Assembly: GCA_013398275.1 (NCBI GenBank)
Contig: VZSE01014922.1
Location: forward strand, 6,276,963-6,340,962
DNA from: Promerops cafer
Lineage: Eukaryota; Chordata; Aves; Passeriformes; Nectariniidae
Direction: 5' to 3'
Length of the DNA: 64,000 bases
In this document: piece after piece, positions 61,701 through 64,000 of the stretch
Layout: every line of letters starts with the position of its first letter
How positions within the stretch are numbered: position 1 is the stretch's first letter
Notes under the pieces: model-generated
Database searches by the model: none
What the model saw: the letters and a program-made list of their open reading frames with translations, nothing else
Told to the model about the DNA's origin: nothing
Program-made: the position numbers and the translations under genes

Positions 61701-64000
61701 GAACTGCACCATATTATGGGAATCGTTGGGAGTCATAAAAGAAAGAGTCGGTGTTGCAAGAGGAGGTATGATAATGAAGCCTAAAGTCAGAGACTTAATG
61801 CCTCAGCTCTTTGCTGAATCAAAGCCTAAGACTGTGAGTTCTTTGAAACAGACTCTCCTCAATTAGAGGCCTGCTCAGAACATAATAGGGCTATGACATA
61901 CCTGGGGCCTCTGAGTCCCTCTGTAACAAATGGTTACGTACATAAGCTTGAAGATGGCACCAGCTGCAGGAATGCTACAGATCCCTGTAGGATCTATCTC
62001 TTTCTCTCACAGCTCTTAAGTTTTTTATTATCTTCAAATCACTGTACCTTACTGTTTGTGCCATTCCCTAGGTCTTTAAAGCATTCTTCAAGCTATAAAT
62101 AAAGAAGATAAAATTACAGGGTACTTATATGCACACTAGCTAGGAAGCTGAATGGGCATGAAAGGGCTTCCTGGTTTCCTTCCAATTCAAAATGTTATTG
62201 AGTTACTATGTAATCAGATAAATGAGTTGTTAATCAAAGTGATGTCAGCTTGGGACATACTATAGAAAGATGATTCCGTTGTAATCACAACTGTATAATT
62301 AAGGAATGAGGCATGACAGGGCTTGAATTATAGCACGATAATTTTCACCTCAGCGCTGCTGCTGAGGGCCATGGCTCTCTGCCATCCAAGTACCAGATTA
62401 TGTCTTGCTGTACAACAACCCCAGTACTGAAACATCTGAGACAAACTAGACTAAAAAATATTCTTTCATCTCACCACCCCCTGCCCTGCTCCAGGGTGAA
62501 GCATTTCTGTGATCAGCTGGGTCAGGCTGAGCCCTGTGTTTCTGGAAGCATGTTTGACTACGTCTCTGTTGTTAGAATATTTATAATGTGAATGCATTGC
62601 ATTTGACATGAGTCTAATGTGACAGCAAGGTATGGGATCCTCTACAGGGCCAATGATTCTGTCCACAGGTACTTTTAGTTAAATTTAGCAAAATGCTATT
62701 GTTACAGAAGAAGCCCAAAAAATGGTCCCTCCCTAGCAATACTTAGTGTTTCCTAGACGTAAACCTCATTCTCTGAGAAGATTAAATGAGGAATTAGCTT
62801 TCACATTCACAGTTCTCTATTTTTATTTTGCCCACCACCCTCGGGATAGAGAAAAAATGGCATTGACTTAAAGAAGAGCCTTGAGGAGACATTGGAATAA
62901 CATGGACTTTGGCAATCTCTTACATGAACAGTGGCATAGACATGAGTTAAAATGACTTTATATAGAATAGTGACCAAATCCTGCAGTCATAGCTTGGGTG
63001 AAACTCCCATGGAAAGCACTGGGCATTCATCTGAGTCAGCAGCTGAAAATTTGTTCCACAGGCTCAGTTTGGAGGTGAAAATGCCAGGGCTGAAGAGTTT
63101 CCTTTTCTCACGGGGGGAAAAAAATGTCACCTAAGAAATATAAAACTGTGCCACCTCATTTTTCCTCATGAAATGCTGACTTTGCTGAGGAGGTGGGAAA
63201 TGTTATGCAATTTACCCTTTCCCTCTACAAACTCTCTCCTGTCATGTCACCATCAGCCTTGCCCTGCATGGGCATTGCTCATACTTCTGCTTTAGGAGTG
63301 TGATTGTCTGGTGAGCTGATGCACTGCACCATTGACTGCCTGGGAAGCACTTTATTTGTTTGCTTGTAGTTTGGATCCCTGGGACTGAGAAAAACCCCAG
63401 TATATCCAAATAAAGGATTTTTGCACCTTCTCTACAGCCTCTTCCAAGGTGTTGCCTGCGATGGCAGTGCATGCCATCTTGCAGGCACCTTTGTCTCCTT
63501 GGAGGTGGAGCTGGGCAGCTTGCCCCAGTGCTGGCAGGCACGAGCAGCCCAATGCAGCTGCCTCTGCCTCAGGACAGAGAAGGGCAGAGCTGGAATCATG
63601 TGGCCACTCAGAGCACCTGCGCTGGACACTTTGGCTCAGGTCCTTTGTGAGGGCTGCAAAAGCATTTACGGACTCCAGTCAAGACCAGTGAAGCACATTA
63701 GTTTTCCCAGTGTTGCCTCTCTTGCAAAAATTATGTGCTCTTGGCAATATTGTCAGGAAACTCTATTCCTGAGGCTAAATGCATGCAAAGTAAAACTTCC
63801 CTTCTGACAAACAAAATAAAAATATCCTGATCTTGGCTGCAGTAGCAAAAATGCTCCTGGCCTAATAAAATTATGTCATTGAAAGAAGTGTCTCTGTGTC
63901 TGCTGGTGTACCTGTAAATCAGTTCAAGTGAATGGTCCTTTGAAACTCATTTCAGCTGATATATATGCTCTTGAGGATGAATGAACTTTTGAGCTGCCAA
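61701..64000. other. Intergenic, mostly unrecognised
   Basis: No gene recognised. At 62968-63038 CCAAATCCTGCAGTCATAGC, GTGAAACTCCCATGG resembles an old amniote interspersed repeat whose termini read CAAATCCTGCAGTCC...AAACTCCCATTG; tentative. The frame at 63421-63807 has no family similarity. Confidence 0.45.

Noticed and set aside
1..64000. CRISPR arrays, operons, phage or plasmid modules, tRNA or rRNA genes
   Set aside because: No regular spaced repeats, no compact gene clusters, no complete cloverleaf; the tRNA-like sequence at 35267 is a SINE head.

Overview
The window looks like nuclear DNA of a bird. Its one recognisable protein-coding gene is split by GT-AG introns, and the rest is AT-rich, CpG-poor intergenic sequence. 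That sequence holds several CR1 LINE fragments with the usual avian 3' end, one long terminal repeat of a type familiar from avian (probably songbird) endogenous retroviruses, and scattered old MIR/CORE-type SINE pieces. No bacterial, plasmid or phage signal was seen. The species cannot be named from the sequence alone.

Layout. Positions 1-5170 hold TRIB1 (tribbles pseudokinase 1) on the plus strand: exon 1 at 36-226 (interrupted by an undetermined base at 130), exon 2 at 621-913, exon 3 at 2930-3398, and a long 3' UTR ending near a polyadenylation signal at 5148-5153. The gene is complete apart from the break at 130, which reads as a collapsed assembly gap and not as a real frameshift.

Positions 5200-64000 are a gene-poor stretch. 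In order it contains: CR1 pieces at 9571-9893 (+) and 11570-12097 (+); a long poly-T tract at 14125-14188; a solo LTR on the minus strand at 14793-15779; a CR1 piece at 17153-17562 (-); a MIR at 17948-18060 (-); an unassigned coding-like remnant near 20396-20781; an old CR1 reverse-transcriptase fragment at 21912-22125 (+); two CR1 copies lying tail to tail at 29590-30680 (+) and 30757-32228 (-); SINE remnants at 35267-35420, 45306-45370, 49226-49308 and 61574-61700; and microsatellites at 55126-55165 and 59416-59450. This matches what is known of the TRIB1 neighbourhood in other vertebrates, where a large non-coding interval lies 3' of the gene. In human that interval carries blood-lipid association signals and a lncRNA.

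Three small CpG-rich spots stand out in the otherwise CpG-poor desert: about 11070-11145, 39675-39810 and 45930-46190. The last is the strongest candidate for an unannotated promoter or first exon, because it combines dense CpG, a CACGTG E-box and a plausible splice donor.

I found no convincing previously undescribed biological system. The observations most worth checking are the CpG-rich site at 46 kb, the exon 1 gap in TRIB1, the paired Pumilio-type sites beside the TRIB1 poly(A) signal, and a perfect 11-bp hairpin in TRIB1 intron 2.
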